Assembly (NCBI GenBank): GCA_963576735.1
Contig: OY755170.1
Coordinates: 23,544,875 to 23,608,874 of the forward strand
Length of the DNA: 64,000 bases
Origin: Bedellia somnulentella
Taxonomy: Eukaryota > Arthropoda > Insecta > Lepidoptera > Bedelliidae
Direction: 5' to 3'
The notes under the pieces were generated by a model, which saw nothing but the letters and a program-made list of their open reading frames with translations, made no database searches and was not told the origin of the DNA. Shown here one piece after another: positions 1 to 12,195 of the stretch; the stretch's first letter is position 1, and each line of letters opens with the position of its first letter. Made by a program: the position numbers and the translations under genes.

Positions 1-1020
1 ATAATTTATTATTATTGTACGGAGTCTTGATTTTATTAAAAAGGAAGTATATTTATCTAATGCCCCAGGGCATGGCAAAAAATGCGAACAAAAATGTAAA
101 CGGGTACAGTTATCATAATTTTTTGGCTAAGCTACAAGAAGTTAACGCGCTGCTTTAGAAACTTAAGTTTTGCACTTGTTGCTTTGATCGGGAGCTACTT
201 AACACGCATGTATTATTTTGCCATTGTCTATTTTAATCTTAACAATTTGTATTATGGTCTTTAATTGAGTGCATATTCAATTTGAATATTGGTAAGACTC
301 GAAAACATCTAGATGTTTTATGTAATACAACTAGATTTAATTTACCCTTCAAATAGGTTTATTTGTGGCGGGTGGCCCCTGGGAGCAATAGGTGTGTTAA
401 AAAAATTGTTACAAGTTATCTTTTACCTCGTAACGCCCGTATAGAAATTGTTATGACTTGTAAGTTCTATCCAATGTATCTCTAATGGAACAAAAAAATA
501 TATGTGCTGACCGCCCATTATTAAAATTAATGATATCTTTAACAAGAACTATTCCTATGGCTTTATTTTTATTATTATTTTTATTATTAGTCACAGGATT
601 TTGTTTCTCTAGTGACACAACGGGCGTTACGAGGATATGCCAAATGTGATTTTACTAGTAAAAACTATGCGTAAACAAGCATGCGCTTACTTGTTAAGGT
701 TGAATATCAATAGGCCTAGAAACGATATTTCCAGTTATGTTAGTAATAATAGACCCGCATTGATCATGCTCGAATGACACATATATACTATAAATGAAGG
801 GTAAATATTGCTCAAATGTTTGTTTGGCTTGCGTATAACTTAGCAACCAAAGTCTATGGAGGAATCTCAATCTCAAGTCAAGTTCAAGTGAAAATGCATG
901 GTAAGCTAAATGTGTATCTACGATACACATGTTTTACGATAGCATGGTCGTCTCCTTTGAAGGGTGACTCACGCTTATGCTATCAAACAGTTAGTGTTAT
1001 TGAATGTTTTATTTTATTAC
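1..1020. other. unassigned AT-rich stretch
   Basis: AT-rich DNA with short open frames only. None has a recognisable domain, splice context or repeat signature. I see nothing to annotate. Confidence 0.5.
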
Positions 1021-1022
1021 GT

Positions 1023-1262
1023 ACTAGCTTTTTGCCCGCGACTACGTCCGCGTGGACTACATTTTTTGCATCCGATTTACGTCCAAAATACCAAAACACT
1101 ATCTTAACTTCTGTTTTTTCTATATTATATTCCCGTGGGCGTTGTAATAGATATAAAGAACAATGAGACTTTTTATTTTATTTTATTATTGGGCGATGCA
1201 GTTGGAGACCCATTTGACTACCTTTTCCCCATTCAACTTCCAAAAGTGTTTTTTCAACTTCA
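1023..1262 (+). repeat. SINE-B copy, GCCCGCGAC-type head
   Basis: It begins ACTAGCTTTTTGCCCGCGAC and runs through CGCGTGGACTAC and TTGGGCGATGCAGTTGGAGA, then decays without the ATGT tail. The same head-body order occurs at 60483-60786 and, inverted, at 28438-28747. A small open frame across it is a by-product of the repeat and not a gene. Confidence 0.7.
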
Positions 1263-2097
1263 AAAAGATTTGGCGACGTCGCTGGATGTCTATTACCAAT
1301 CATCCGTTACACACATTACAATTATTTCCCGTCAACTTCCAAAAGAGCATGAGTTTCTGATTCTAAATCTTAATTCTACGCAGCTTCTAAAAATGTATTA
1401 TTTGTTTCAAAAGGAAAGGGAAGCATCGTTCGTTGTGTGTCCTCGTCCTCAAATAGCTAGAGCATTACTTGAATTTCAATAAGTACTCTGAAAGTTAAGC
1501 AACAGGTTTCAGACCGATTATAAGCTCTGTGAAATTCTGTCCTTCACTTCCACCTATTTTCAGTCGTTTGAGAGACTACTTGTGCGACTTCGGTAAGATA
1601 TTTAATGTTGCATCGAGTCTAACTGACTCTTGACTCTATTGCCAATGAAGTAGAAACTTTTCAATGTTTCTCTGACACTAATAAAATAGAACCTTAAAAT
1701 AAGACAATTTTGCTATCTTTGGTGAAAAGTCTTTTGTGGCTGTGCCCAATAGACATGTTATTAACTCTTGTTTTGTTCATTTATACTTGGAAAAACTGCG
1801 ATGTTTCTTTATTAATTGATCCTTGATTTATTCTTTAAGCTTATTTTAATGGATATTATTGCAATAAGAAAAACAATAACAATAAACATAATTTAAGACA
1901 CTACTTTAATTTAGAATTAATGATAAAATATAATAAGGATTTAGAGGATTGGATGAACGATTGATTTTTAAACCAACAAAAATAATGTGTAATAAACATC
2001 AAAGTAAGCCTATTTTTACATTATTAAACGCACTATATTTGTTGGATGCGAATATTATATTCTTAAAAACCATACTCACATATTTTCTAATACTGTA
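1263..2097. other. unassigned AT-rich stretch
   Basis: No gene, RNA or repeat family recognised. Apart from a possible decayed continuation of the preceding SINE-B at its left edge, it is plain AT-rich sequence. Confidence 0.45.
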
Positions 2098-2270
2098 TAT
2101 TCACGACTATAAATCCCAAAAAATGGGTAGACAGAGCTTGAGAATTGGATATTAATCAGCCACTTATAAAAGTTTGGCAGGAAAAAATATTAAAATTAAG
2201 GATGTCTGATTGCGGGTCTCCATCCCTATCGCCCAAAAATAACTTGAGAAGCCTCAAAGCCCCAAGTCAC
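2098..2270 (-). repeat. SINE-B body/tail fragment
   Basis: Reverse-strand match to the SINE-B body: CACGACTATAAATCCC next to the tail side, then GGGTCTCCATCCC and CGCCCAAAAATAACTT, which are the complement of the GGGCGATGCGGTTGGAGACC core. The head is missing. Confidence 0.55.
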
Positions 2271-2609
2271 ATTCTAAGTTTGCTTTACACAGCTAAAATA
2301 TCGTCCAATATAATTAAGTTCGACGTCAGAAATTGCCGTACGAACGTTGGAGGCGGACTGGGAAATATTATGTTTTATTTAAGTTTCCTTCGAGTACCAA
2401 TTAAGGTGCAAAACGGCATTCATTTATAATGTGCAACGTGCCGGTTCGTTGTTTTAGTCAATATGAAGTCGAAAGCTATATTTACGGCTTATGTAGTGTG
2501 GTGGTAGGTAGTTGTGAAGGCTGTAGGTGTATTAAGGCTTCGTATCAGACTTATATCTCTTACCTTAGTTAGTGTGAGAGGCGATTAAGGAATCTGAGGT
2601 TTTGGGGTG

Positions 2610-2770
2610 ACATCTACTATACAAGACGGCGGTAGGTCTGCCCACTATCACGTGGATGCGTTATCCCAGCAAAATATGGGTACTCTGAACACCAGTTGGG
2701 AAAAAAGTCACGTGATATTCAGAAGTACCAGTGCCCTCCGGGGATTTACCGCGAAAACGTTGAGTTTATT
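2610..2770 (+). repeat. degenerate SINE-A fragment
   Basis: It keeps the family landmarks GGGTACTCTGAACACCAG, GTCACGTGATATTCAGAAGT and CCGGGGATTTACCGCGAA in the right order, but with many substitutions and no tRNA-like head. It is an old, 5'-truncated copy. Confidence 0.6.
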
Positions 2771-2871
2771 TGAATATGGACTAATAATTCTTTCATTTAC
2801 CATACTTAACTATGTATAGTCGACTAAAAATAACACTAAGCCATTTCTTCCTTTGCATTTTTACTGTTTGC

Positions 2872-2960
2872 TTGACCCATCACCAACCACTCATAAAAGA
2901 GGTTGAGGATTTTTTGAACTACCCCTTTATGGAATTTTTACCTGTGAAAATATATGGAGG
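2872..2960 (+). repeat. SINE-B 3' fragment
   Basis: ACCCATCACCAACCACT, then a diverged GGTTGAGGATTTTTTGAACT and TACCCCTTTATGGAATTT, followed by GTGAAAATATATGG where the family has GTGAGTATATGTATG. Old fragment. Confidence 0.45.
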
Positions 2961-3483
2961 TCAACCGTGTTCTCCCCTCTCGACTTATGCGTGTCTGAGT
3001 ACGTGCTGATTTTCAGTCTCTAGCGTTGTCTCCCTTTAGGGTTTATGCAAGGAGTAAAACTAGATAAGTGTGGTAGAGGCACTATTTGTGCTGCACACCA
3101 CGTTACATTTGTGTAATATGAAATTCTGTCGAATGGCTGTGGCCACGCCGCCCGCCCTATTAGTGGGCGTGGCGAGCTTGGTAACTCAAACATCGATAAC
3201 GTTTCCTTTGACGAAAATAATATTATTATACGCAGATGTAAAGGAAAATTAAATTCTAGGTTGTATGACATACCCGCTGACCAATGCTTCTTCTAATGTG
3301 TTATTACTTCATTTCATAATAGAAAGTCTAATGTTTTTCAATATTTATTAGTTACAGCGTGAATTATTAATTAATTTCCGACGGGGAAAAATTTTTTTCA
3401 TTATGTATTTATTTCTTATGATTAGACGTTTAAAGAAACGATGTCTTCCGCTTTATAACATTAGAGTAGATAACATAATTCAT

Positions 3484-3600
3484 ATATACACATACTCACG
3501 CCATTAGTTCCTATCACGGTAGGCAGAGACTTTTGATCGCAACTTTATACGGTCCTACCAAACCTCTCACGCTTCTTTTATTTTCATCGTATTTTATATA
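3484..3600 (-). repeat. LINE-R 3'-end fragment
   Basis: ATACTCACGCCATTAGTTCC, GGTAGGCAGAGACT and GATCGCAACTTTATACGGTC are the complement of the LINE-R C-terminal codons (…KWRSIVSAYPNGN, stop, tail). It is a short 5'-truncated relic. Confidence 0.65.
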
Positions 3601-4091
3601 TTAGATCTTTAGGTGAAAATAAAAAAAAATAAAAATCACAGAGCAGTTTCGCACACAAAACAGAAGGCATGAGTGCTCGTAAGAAGACTTGACTTCCAAT
3701 CTCTTGATTTGCACTATATTTATACACACGGCTATACATATCAAAACAGAGTGGCCAGAGATAGTTTAGAATTCGTTAGCCACTTAGGGAATTTGATTGA
3801 GAAAATAATGGAAAGTTGGTGTTCCGTCTCCAGCCACATCCCAATTAATCACTTAACAACCAGCCCCTCTCTGTTACACTCATTCGTATGACAGCCAAAA
3901 ATTTAAAAGTTGGGCTATTCTGAGATGGCGAATCTCTTATTGTAGTCATCTAAATCATGTTCTTTGGCTTTAGGTTCCTATTTTAGGTTGTTCCTATTTT
4001 GAGTATTTTAAATTACATGCATATAATCATGGCTATATCCCAAAAAGAGGTAGTTGAATCGAACAAACAACAAGACACTTTTGTTAGTTAA
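3601..4091. other. unassigned stretch
   Basis: No recognisable gene or repeat. One short open frame (3673-3891) lacks any domain and is not supported. Confidence 0.4.
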
Positions 4092-4395
4092 ATCGAACAC
4101 AACTCAAGCGTTTACGCTGTATATCCCCGAAGGGGTTGGCAGAGGTACTTATACTTCGGAAATTCACGTGACATTGTCACCTGATGTTCAGTGTACCCGA
4201 TAGGGGCAGACCTTTACCCGTTTGGTACGAATACACTGACTAATTACAACTCAGCCATGTGCGTTTCCTCACGATGTTTTCCCTCACCGTTAACAACCAT
4301 AATAAATTGACCACACATATGAACTCAATATTTGAACTGACGCCTGTCTGTATTGACGAGCGATCGTTCTACCCATTGGACAATCATGGCTATTT
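4092..4395 (-). repeat. SINE-A copy
   Basis: Reverse-strand SINE-A. The 3' part reads GTTTACGCTGTATATCCCCG then GAAGGGGTTGGCAGAGGTAC. The tRNA-like head (complement of TCTACCCATTGGACAATCAT) lies at the high-coordinate end, placing a degenerate A box there. No clean target duplication was found. Confidence 0.75.
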
Positions 4396-5384
4396 TAGAA
4401 AAATGGCTGTTTTGGTAGTTGAGTAATTAAAATATTGTTAAATAAAGGATGATTGGTTAAAAAGGCTTTCTTTTTAGACACCTAGTGGTGCAAATGGATT
4501 AGTGTTATTTTAAGCGGATACTACTCAGCATTTTTTTTAAATATTTGCATGTATGTAGTGCTATGATTTTTCAATCTGTATGAAAACAAAAATAAATAAT
4601 TTATAGAAAATAGAGCATATGGGAAAATACTAGGTCCGATACTCAATAACGACTGTGGCTAAATATGAGATCCACTTTGTCATCACGGACAGACAAGACT
4701 ATTAATTTCTCACAGGCCCACTCTGAATTCAGATAGGCTTGTGTAACCTTAAATCCAGTATCAATATCTAGATGACAGCGAATACATTCAGAAGAGTGAT
4801 GTAAGCAAAGGGAAATCGGAAGCAACCATGCTAATAAGTTGTGGCAGGTAAATATCGTTGCGATGTCGCCTGAAGGTCAGTTACTGGCAGTGGTAAATGT
4901 GATTGTGATCAATACAGATTACACGTTCGGCTAGTGCTGAATGACGCGACCCCGGCCGATTGTGCAGTTGCTAGGGAGCAGCCTCTCCCGTTTCTAGGAA
5001 CAGATTACACTTGTATCTAGAAATCAAATTAATTTGATGGCAATCCGATGAATGGCATCCGTTAATTAGCTGTAATACATAATACATTGCAGATTCTCAC
5101 TAATATTGTAAGTGCGAATGTCAACTAGTTGGTCATTGGGCTTGCTCGTGATAACTACTCGATTCGTTAGCTTTTAATTTTGTATAATTATCAGGTTATA
5201 ATTATAATATAAAAAAATGCTACATTATGAAGTTGAACTTCGACAGAGGATATACTTAAGTTTGTGGTTTCAAGACTGCATATTTGTAAGAAAGCTAGTG
5301 ATTCCAGAGGCTATCATTCACGCCGTATATTCTCTAAGGTAAGAGTCATGTAACATTTTTAACACCACATTTTGTATTATTTCA
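4396..5384. other. unassigned AT-rich stretch
   Basis: No gene, RNA or known repeat found. The 4643-4825 open frame on the minus strand has no domain or splice context. Confidence 0.45.
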
Positions 5385-5480
5385 TGCATACACACACATA
5401 CTCACAGCTATAAATTCCTAAAAGAGGTAGCCAGAGGTCCATAAATAGAAATTTATCAGCTACTTTTCGATATTGTGGGG
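5385..5480 (-). repeat. SINE-B tail fragment
   Basis: CACACACATACTCACAGCTA, TAAATTCCTAAAAGAGGTAG and CCAGAGG are the complement of the SINE-B 3' end. Truncated within the body. Confidence 0.55.
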
Positions 5481-5838
5481 GATAAAATGGCGAAATAAAT
5501 CATTATATTAAGGATTATTATTTTATTTATTGAGAAGGACGGGTTCCTGTGTTTCTCCATATGGCAAATATGAAAACGTAGTCACTGAATGAAAGAATTT
5601 TAAGGTTTTCTTAATGAAGAATTATACAGAACTAATGTGGATGGTTTTACAGTAAACTAAGATTATGAAGAGTAATATTTGGACCAATAAAAACACCAAC
5701 CAGAACAGAGACTAGTAAGGGTATTTTTTATTTAGTTTTATATATGAGGTGCCCTAATTTATTGATATTTTTCAAAACCTTGTAGTGATTTACAGTTTAC
5801 AACTACTTATTAATTTTCGGCTTATTCCACTTACTTCC
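5481..5838. other. unassigned stretch
   Basis: AT-rich sequence with no recognisable feature. Confidence 0.4.
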
Positions 5839-5937
5839 ACGGGGATTAGTGAACTTTTTGCTCACAAATCCCCGTTAACGCCAATTGGAGCTTGTAATGG
5901 GAATTAGTGAACTAAAAAGTTCATATACCCCGTTAAG
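5839..5937. repeat. two adjacent hairpins each ending in CCCCGTTAA
   Basis: Hairpin 1 pairs ACGGGGATTAGTGA with its near-complement TCACAAATCCCCGT. Hairpin 2 (from about 5896) pairs AGTGAAC with GTTCATA and ends ACCCCGTTAAG. Both right ends are followed directly by TTAA. A third related hairpin, AATCGGGATATGAATATCCC followed by GTTAAG, lies at 8284-8309. The TTAA context would fit remnants of a TTAA-targeting MITE, but no complete element is present. Confidence 0.4.
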
Positions 5938-6077
5938 TTAAAAATAAAATAATCATGTAAGAATCAGGTACCTTCTATTTATTATTGGATAAGAACTCAC
6001 TTTATTATAATCAAATTAAATTAAATTTAAGCTTAAGAAAGAAAGAATAACGGTATTAGAGCTTTTCAGTTGATATC

Positions 6078-6235
6078 TGGGCGATGCGGTTAGAGACCCA
6101 TCACCAAAAAACTTTAGTTACAAACTTTTCCTCACAGAACTTTTAAAAGGGGCTAAGGAATTTATTATTCTGTTGTTCCGGCTAACCTTTTTAGAGATTA
6201 ATAGCCGCAGTAGTAGTATGAATATATGCACGTAC
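6078..6235 (+). repeat. SINE-B body fragment
   Basis: It contains TGGGCGATGCGGTTAGAGAC and CCATCACCAAAAAACTTTAG, and a diverged GCTAAGGAATTTATTATTC. It ends in ATTAATAGCCGCAGTAGTAG, where the family has TTTATAGCCGTGAGTATATG. Confidence 0.6.
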
Positions 6236-7117
6236 AAAAGCAATGTATAAAAACTGAGTGAGTTCACTATTACTCCGATCGATATTCCAATGAAACAAGT
6301 TTTCGCTGGAAATTCAATATTAAAATATGGAGTATCTAATTCTATTTTGCCTTTGAGACTCGTGGTATGTGCAGCCCAGACGCGCTCTGATTTTTCTCAG
6401 AAATTTCGACGCACTGTGTGGGGACGTGCGGGGTCCAGGGGCTGCATACTAAAACGTTATCTAGCCAGTCTCTTTGGAAACCTGCCACGAAGCGGCTGCG
6501 ATTTCGAGTTAATTTTCATAATGTTTAGTGGAGTTTATTTTTTAATAAATTAATTTCTGCTTTTAATTTTATTAAGCCAAAGCGAGCGCGAAGCAAACAC
6601 TGGCGTAGATCCTTTACTGGAACAATTTCGACACATTTTAAGGCCCTTATTTGAACACCTCTGGACAAGACCAGATCGCATCAATTTCGACAACCAGTAA
6701 GCTAAAATCGAATACTTAAATTTCATTTCACTCATTATCATCACGTAGAACTAATACTTCCCACAAATTCAGAGAGCCGAAATTTTGTACAAAGTTAGGA
6801 TTTAATGGTCACATAAAGGATCAACTAGTCGCAGAACTGGAGTACTTGGTGACCCTGCTTAGAAAACAGAGGAGTCCAGAAAAACTTTTAGAGATATCAA
6901 TAACCGCCTTTACAAAAGAAATTCAAATTAGTTGGCCGCTTCATTTGATGTCAAAAATCTAAGGTCTGAAGTATCTGATGAAGAACCCTCAGTTGTATTA
7001 GAAATATGTAATTCCTCCGTCTACTATCGGTACATAAAATATCTTGGCGTTACAATAATCCCACGTAGAGGGACACATCTTCTTATTGAATCTAGTCTTT
7101 AGCTTTCTACTGCTTTT
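6236..7117. other. unassigned stretch with unsupported short open frames
   Basis: Open frames of 87 codons (+, 6290-6553) and 64 codons (-, 6550-6744) occur. I see no conserved domain, intron signal or codon pattern that would support either, and I leave them uncalled. Confidence 0.4.
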
Positions 7118-7480
7118 ACATAACATAACATAAACGTTCACGCCGAATATCCCCGAAGGGGTTGGCAGAGGTACTTATACTTCTGAAGATCACGTGACTT
7201 TGTCACCCGTTGTTCAGAGTATCCACGTTTTGCATGGACAGTGTACTCACTCACAGGGGGCAGGCCTATCGCCGTTTTGTACGAATACACTGTCACATGA
7301 CTAAGTACAACTCAGCCATGTGGGTTTCCTCACGATGTTTTCCCTCACCGTTAACAACCATGATAAATTAACCACACATATGTCTTTAGAAAAGACAAAT
7401 TGGTGTAGGCCCGACCCAGGATTTGAACACTAGTCGTTTTAACGATAACCGAGTGTTCTACCCACTGGGCTATCACGACT
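7118..7480 (-). repeat. SINE-A, near full length
   Basis: Runs from the ACATAACATAACATAAACG tail (complement of the TTATG tail) through GCCGAATATCCCCGAAGGGG to the tRNA-like head, which ends GCCCAGTGGGTAGAAC on the minus strand. Box-B-like GTTCAAATCC is kept. It agrees closely with the 15324-15688 copy. Confidence 0.85.
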
Positions 7481-8327
7481 GCTTACTGCTTTTAATACGC
7501 ATATAAATTAAATTAAAGGAAAAATCTGCAAAGACTTATTCCTAAATTTCATTACTTTTGAGAGAGAAACGAGCAACTTGATCGAGACTTGGATAGTTTT
7601 TGATGGGATTTGATTTATAATTTAAAATTATTCTGAATGACAGACTGTGAAGTGAGGAACGACGACTTAAAAACTTTTCACCATATTTTGATAGGCGTGG
7701 TTATGATAAAGTTTGTTTAGTGAGCTACCATACCTTCTCAGCAGATGCATTTTCACTGTCAGTGCCATTGAATAAAGCTGTTCTTAGGAGAGCATTAAGT
7801 GGCAAACGATAAATCAGTTTTTTATTTATAAAACCTTGCCACAGGTTAAGTTGATTTTTTGATTTACAACTTCATATAGCCAATTGATTTATATACTGAA
7901 GCGCTCAATATTTATTTCAATTGCTGGACAAATGTAATTTCTTTGTTTGCTAACAAACACAGGTCTCACACGGGGCATGCATTGCTAGAGCTTTGCAGAA
8001 AACTAGGTGACATAAACTAGCAATAAATATTAAATATTTTTTCTTACTGATACTTTTAATAGTAGACTTAGCGTCTTCTTCACCCTAGGAATTTAAGGTA
8101 AGGACAAGTGAAAATAGTGATACCGAAGTTTATACAATCAAGAAAATGAAACATTAATTTTTACAATCACTTATTAAAGTAAAAACTCAGATCAGTGGTT
8201 TTCCCTACTACGCTTCACGCAGCTTAGAGTCATAATAATTTAAACACAAATACACTTTCTTTAAACTCAGTAATGTGGGCCCTAATCGGGATATGAATAT
8301 CCCGTTAAGCTACATATATTAAACTTA
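7481..8327. other. unassigned stretch
   Basis: AT-rich; only the small AATCGGGATATGAATATCCC hairpin at 8284-8309 stands out. Confidence 0.4.
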
Positions 8328-8567
8328 ACTTAACTTAACCGTGAGGGAAAACATCGTGAGGAAACCCACATGGCTGAGTTGTACTTAGTCATGTGACAGT
8401 GTATTCGTACAAAACGGCGATAGGCCTGCCCCCTGTCACGTGAGTACACTGTCAATGCAAAACGTGGGTACTCTGAACACCAGGTGCAAAGTCACGTGAT
8501 GTTCAGAAGTATTAGTACCTCTGCTAACCCCTTCGGGGATATTCGGCGTGAACGTTTATGTTATGTT
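8328..8567 (+). repeat. SINE-A, 5'-truncated
   Basis: Begins inside the body at CCGTGAGGGAAAACATCGTG and continues to GGGGATATTCGGCGTGAACG and the TTATGTTATGTTATA tail. The tRNA-like head is missing, as expected for incomplete reverse transcription. Confidence 0.85.
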
Positions 8568-10404
8568 ATATTAAACTTCTCATCTGAGTGATTTAAATAA
8601 GTAACACTCTCTCGCAACGAAAGAAAAATAAACAGTTGAATGAATAAAGTTCAGTCACTTGTCGGGACTTATTCTTTTACATACTTATATTAACTTGACT
8701 GCGTCTGTAGGATTATTTTTCTTTATATTGTGACGTACTTTTGTAAATCTATTTTCGCTATGACTAAAGTCTGTTTCTTTGTTACCAACTCCTATGTGAA
8801 AATAACAAAATATATTTTATTCATTTAAGAAAAATATATATAAGTATTTTTGTTATATCTTTTCGCCATCTCAGATTGGATGATTAATTAGTGAATATCG
8901 AATTTACGCTTTAATCCTTAAAGATAACGATGCTTTCATTTTGATAAGATTTGGTTACCAACCGCTTACTTTATTATTTATTTATTTGAAAAGCCAATTT
9001 CATTTGTTCCGAATATTTACAGCAATCATTGTTTATAAATTCAGTTATCAATAAAGCCAATAACAAGTATTCGTATAATAACAATTATTATCTTTCACAT
9101 TATGGCGACGAGATGTGTCGCCGGAAATAGACCAATCAATAGAAAAAGGAATGCTTCAAACCGCCCTACGCGTTCAATCACATCGAAGTCACATAACATC
9201 AGGGGAGCAATACATTTTCGAAACCTATAGTTAATATTTTATGTTAGTATCTATAATTTGTAGATAAAATGTTAAAGAGCTGGTCTCGTTGCATGCCGTT
9301 CGTTTGATCGGTGGTGGTGGCACATTTGTTATAGTTATAATATTATAAAAAAACTTCCATAAGGATGGTCGATCCAATGATAATACCTCAACACACTACA
9401 GAAACGCACATGATTCGTTGTAGTGTTTTATAGGCTACACTATTAACAGACAGAATGGCATAGCTACTATTAACAAATACATACACCTATATATTTCTAT
9501 ATATCTATCTAACATTAAATTTCTTAACTAAACTGTAATTTTTGTTTGGTCTTTTATTTGTTGAGTTATTTTCATCCTAACATCCAGTAGCACAGTAAGA
9601 ACGGACAGCATAAGGTTTTATAAATAAAACTGATAATGTCGAACTTAGTTAAATGGTTGGACTGATAATTTATGATAAAAAAATAATATGTTGGTAAAAC
9701 TGTTGATTGTTAAGACTTTGTAAATCTCCTTATTACCAGTTGAATTTTTATTATATAGTTAAAAAAAAATAATTTGTATTGTACCCTTTTTGGTAAATAA
9801 ATGAATTTGAATTAGTATTTAAGTAACAGACGGTACCAGAAAACCATCTCCCCAGCAGTGTTCTGCGGATGATGTGGGGTTGGCTGAGGAGTTGGCTGGC
9901 TTTTTGTTGTCTTCTGTTTTTAATTTGTATTATTTTTATATGTTGTTTTGTGTTTGGTGACAAATAAATATCTTCTATTTTTATAACAAATAGAGGGACC
10001 CAAGAGGTGTAACAACAAATTCAGTTTGAAAGATTAATCCAGTGTTAGAATCGCATTGCAGTCAACTAATATTAAGCAGTAAACAAGAGTAATACTTTAC
10101 TAATATAATTGCAATATCTTAGTGCGCATGGCCGTCAGGAAGGAAAATATTAACTTGCGGAAAACGTGATAAGCAGCCAAAACAACTTAGGAGTGGTGAA
10201 ATTAAGTTTATTTTGGGATATTGTTATTTTTTCTGAAAGCAACAGGTTTTCCTTCAATTGTGACATAAATTTAATTCCGAAAATATGAGACCACCATCGA
10301 AATAGACATTTGAACACACTCTCGTTGCACTGAATTAGGTACGTGGAACAACTTATTACTGAACTGTGACGTTTTGTTTACCATTATACTAATTAGATAA
10401 TGTT
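8568..10404. other. unassigned AT-rich stretch
   Basis: No recognisable gene or repeat family in about 1.8 kb. A 70-codon minus-strand frame (9751-9963) is low-complexity and unsupported. Confidence 0.45.
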
Positions 10405-10562
10405 AGTATAGGACGAGCACGAAGGACACATTTGGATCAAATAGAGAGTGCTCAAAAAGGCAGACATCTGAAGTATGTAGAATAAAAAACCTTTATTAAA
10501 AATTTGATGGATATAAACGAAGCTAGAGGTTTGCCAGGATCTAACAAAGTGGCGATTGATAA
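10405..10562 (+). pseudogene. LINE-R C-terminal fragment
   Basis: Diverged copy of the LINE-R 3' coding end: AGGACGAGCACGAAGGACAC, ATAGAGAGTGCTCAAAAAGG, then GATGGATATAAACGAAGC and AAGTGGCGATTGAT. It compares directly with the cleaner copy at 33426-33796. It is frameshifted and lacks the tail. Confidence 0.7.
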
Positions 10563-11024
10563 TTAACTGGTTTTTCTTAATTCAAATTCTTTGTCATCAG
10601 AATAGAGGTTGTAAGTAGGTATACAAAAACAAAATTCACGTAGTCATTAGTTCAGTGTTTCGTTCCTTTCACGAGAGTTTAAGGCATCAGGTATGATATA
10701 TACAGATTGAGAGTGTCATTAGCAAATTCCTGTTAATGTAACATATATAAAAAAGTATACTTATATAAGCACAAGCTTTATCTCGGAGGTTATGTTTCGC
10801 GCTTCATCAAATCCATACATTTTCTAAAACACTCTGCGATAGAGCGTTACTGCAGACAACGAACTAAGCAGTGATCGTACTGCATTAATTATATTTCCAT
10901 TCCGCCTTTGCCAATTCCAGCTTTCACTATCTTAAGTTATGGGGTAAAAAAGATAATATTGCAGTGTCAGTTTAGACTAGCACGCCTTATCACTTTTTGT
11001 TGTTTTCGCGGTTTCTACTAAGAT
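10563..11024. other. unassigned stretch
   Basis: Nothing recognisable. Confidence 0.4.
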
Positions 11025-11115
11025 ATTCAGTAATACACACGCTGTTAGTTCCTATTGGCGTCGGCAGTTACTTTCAAGCACCTTTTTAAACATTCCAATC
11101 AAACCTTTCGAAATT
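11025..11115 (-). repeat. LINE-R 3' fragment, degenerate
   Basis: ACACACGCTGTTAGTTCCTA and TTGGCGTCGGCAGTTACTTT match the complement of the LINE-R stop region with several changes. Short and old. Confidence 0.45.
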
Positions 11116-12017
11116 CATGTACCCCGATGACTATTTTACACTTTTTTACATATATTTAAATATTAACTAAAGTTTATTGCTTTCAGTTTAACATATTCTG
11201 ATTAAATAATTAAAATAAGAGTATGTCCACAGAAGATTTAAATACATACAGAATTTCGATATGGAGCAAACGAGTAGTTCTATTCAAAGTGAAATGCAAA
11301 TATCAATTTCACAACAGACGGAATAAATAATTTTCCGTGGCTGTAAGCTGACCGGTTTCAGGAATGAACAATGTCACTCATTTAAAAGGTTTTGACCTTC
11401 CCATTCCAGTCCATTTCCATCTCTTTACAGTTATTAAATTGTAAAGCATGGCATTGGGAGACGGCAAAATTAAAATGGGATGCAACCAGTAGGTTAGGTT
11501 CAGGAGGAGGAGGCATGTTAAGAGAATATTCTCAGCCTACCCCTTTGGCCAATTGCGACTTTTAACGTAGAAAGATACTTATTTTAACATACTTTTAATG
11601 CACCTTTACTTTCGTACTGTAACTTTTATACCTCCATTAGTGCAATATTTTTTACCATGATCGATCAATTTCGTTCGAGGCCTAATCAAAACAGATAAAC
11701 AAATGTTCAACACAGAAATGCTAACTATAAATGTTGGACGAAACCGTGCAATGCAGGGATCTAGATAGTAATTACTGCACTGTTCCCGATTGAAATATGA
11801 TCGTATCAGTTGCCGCGAATCGCCTACAATGGAGCCAGCCCAACTCCTCTTGAACACTGTGGGACCAACGTGGGATATCCGACGCGACCGATGCTGTATG
11901 TTTTTAAATATTTGGATACACTTTCACCATGGATTCTTTTATTTTTATTTCAAATTTGAACTGAGTGGTTAATGAATTGGTTTTTCCGTAGACCAAGGGT
12001 TTTATCAAAGTTACATA
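11116..12017. other. unassigned stretch
   Basis: Includes a lone TAGGTTAGGTT at about 11492. No gene recognised. The overlapping frames at 11606-11972 show no domain. Confidence 0.4.
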
Positions 12018-12195
12018 CATACATACAATATGCTCATGCCATTAGTTCCCAATGTGATAAGCAGAGACTATCGATCACCATATATTATTCACCTATTTGG
12101 AGAAAATAAATAAATTATCTTATCTATCTTACGACCTTACGAGCTTCATTTATGTTCATCAATCTTTTCATACATGCCCTTTCATACAAGCTTGG
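12018..12195 (-). repeat. LINE-R 3' fragment
   Basis: ACATACATACATACAATATG is the complement of the ATGT tail. It is followed by CTCATGCCATTAGTTCCCAA, GCAGAGACTATCGATCACCA and, after an internal loss, CATTTATGTTCATCAATCTT and CATACATGCCCTTTC. 5'-truncated relic. Confidence 0.65.

Noticed and set aside
6290..6553. 87-codon plus-strand frame as a host exon
   Set aside because: No domain, no convincing splice sites and no compositional shift from the surroundings.
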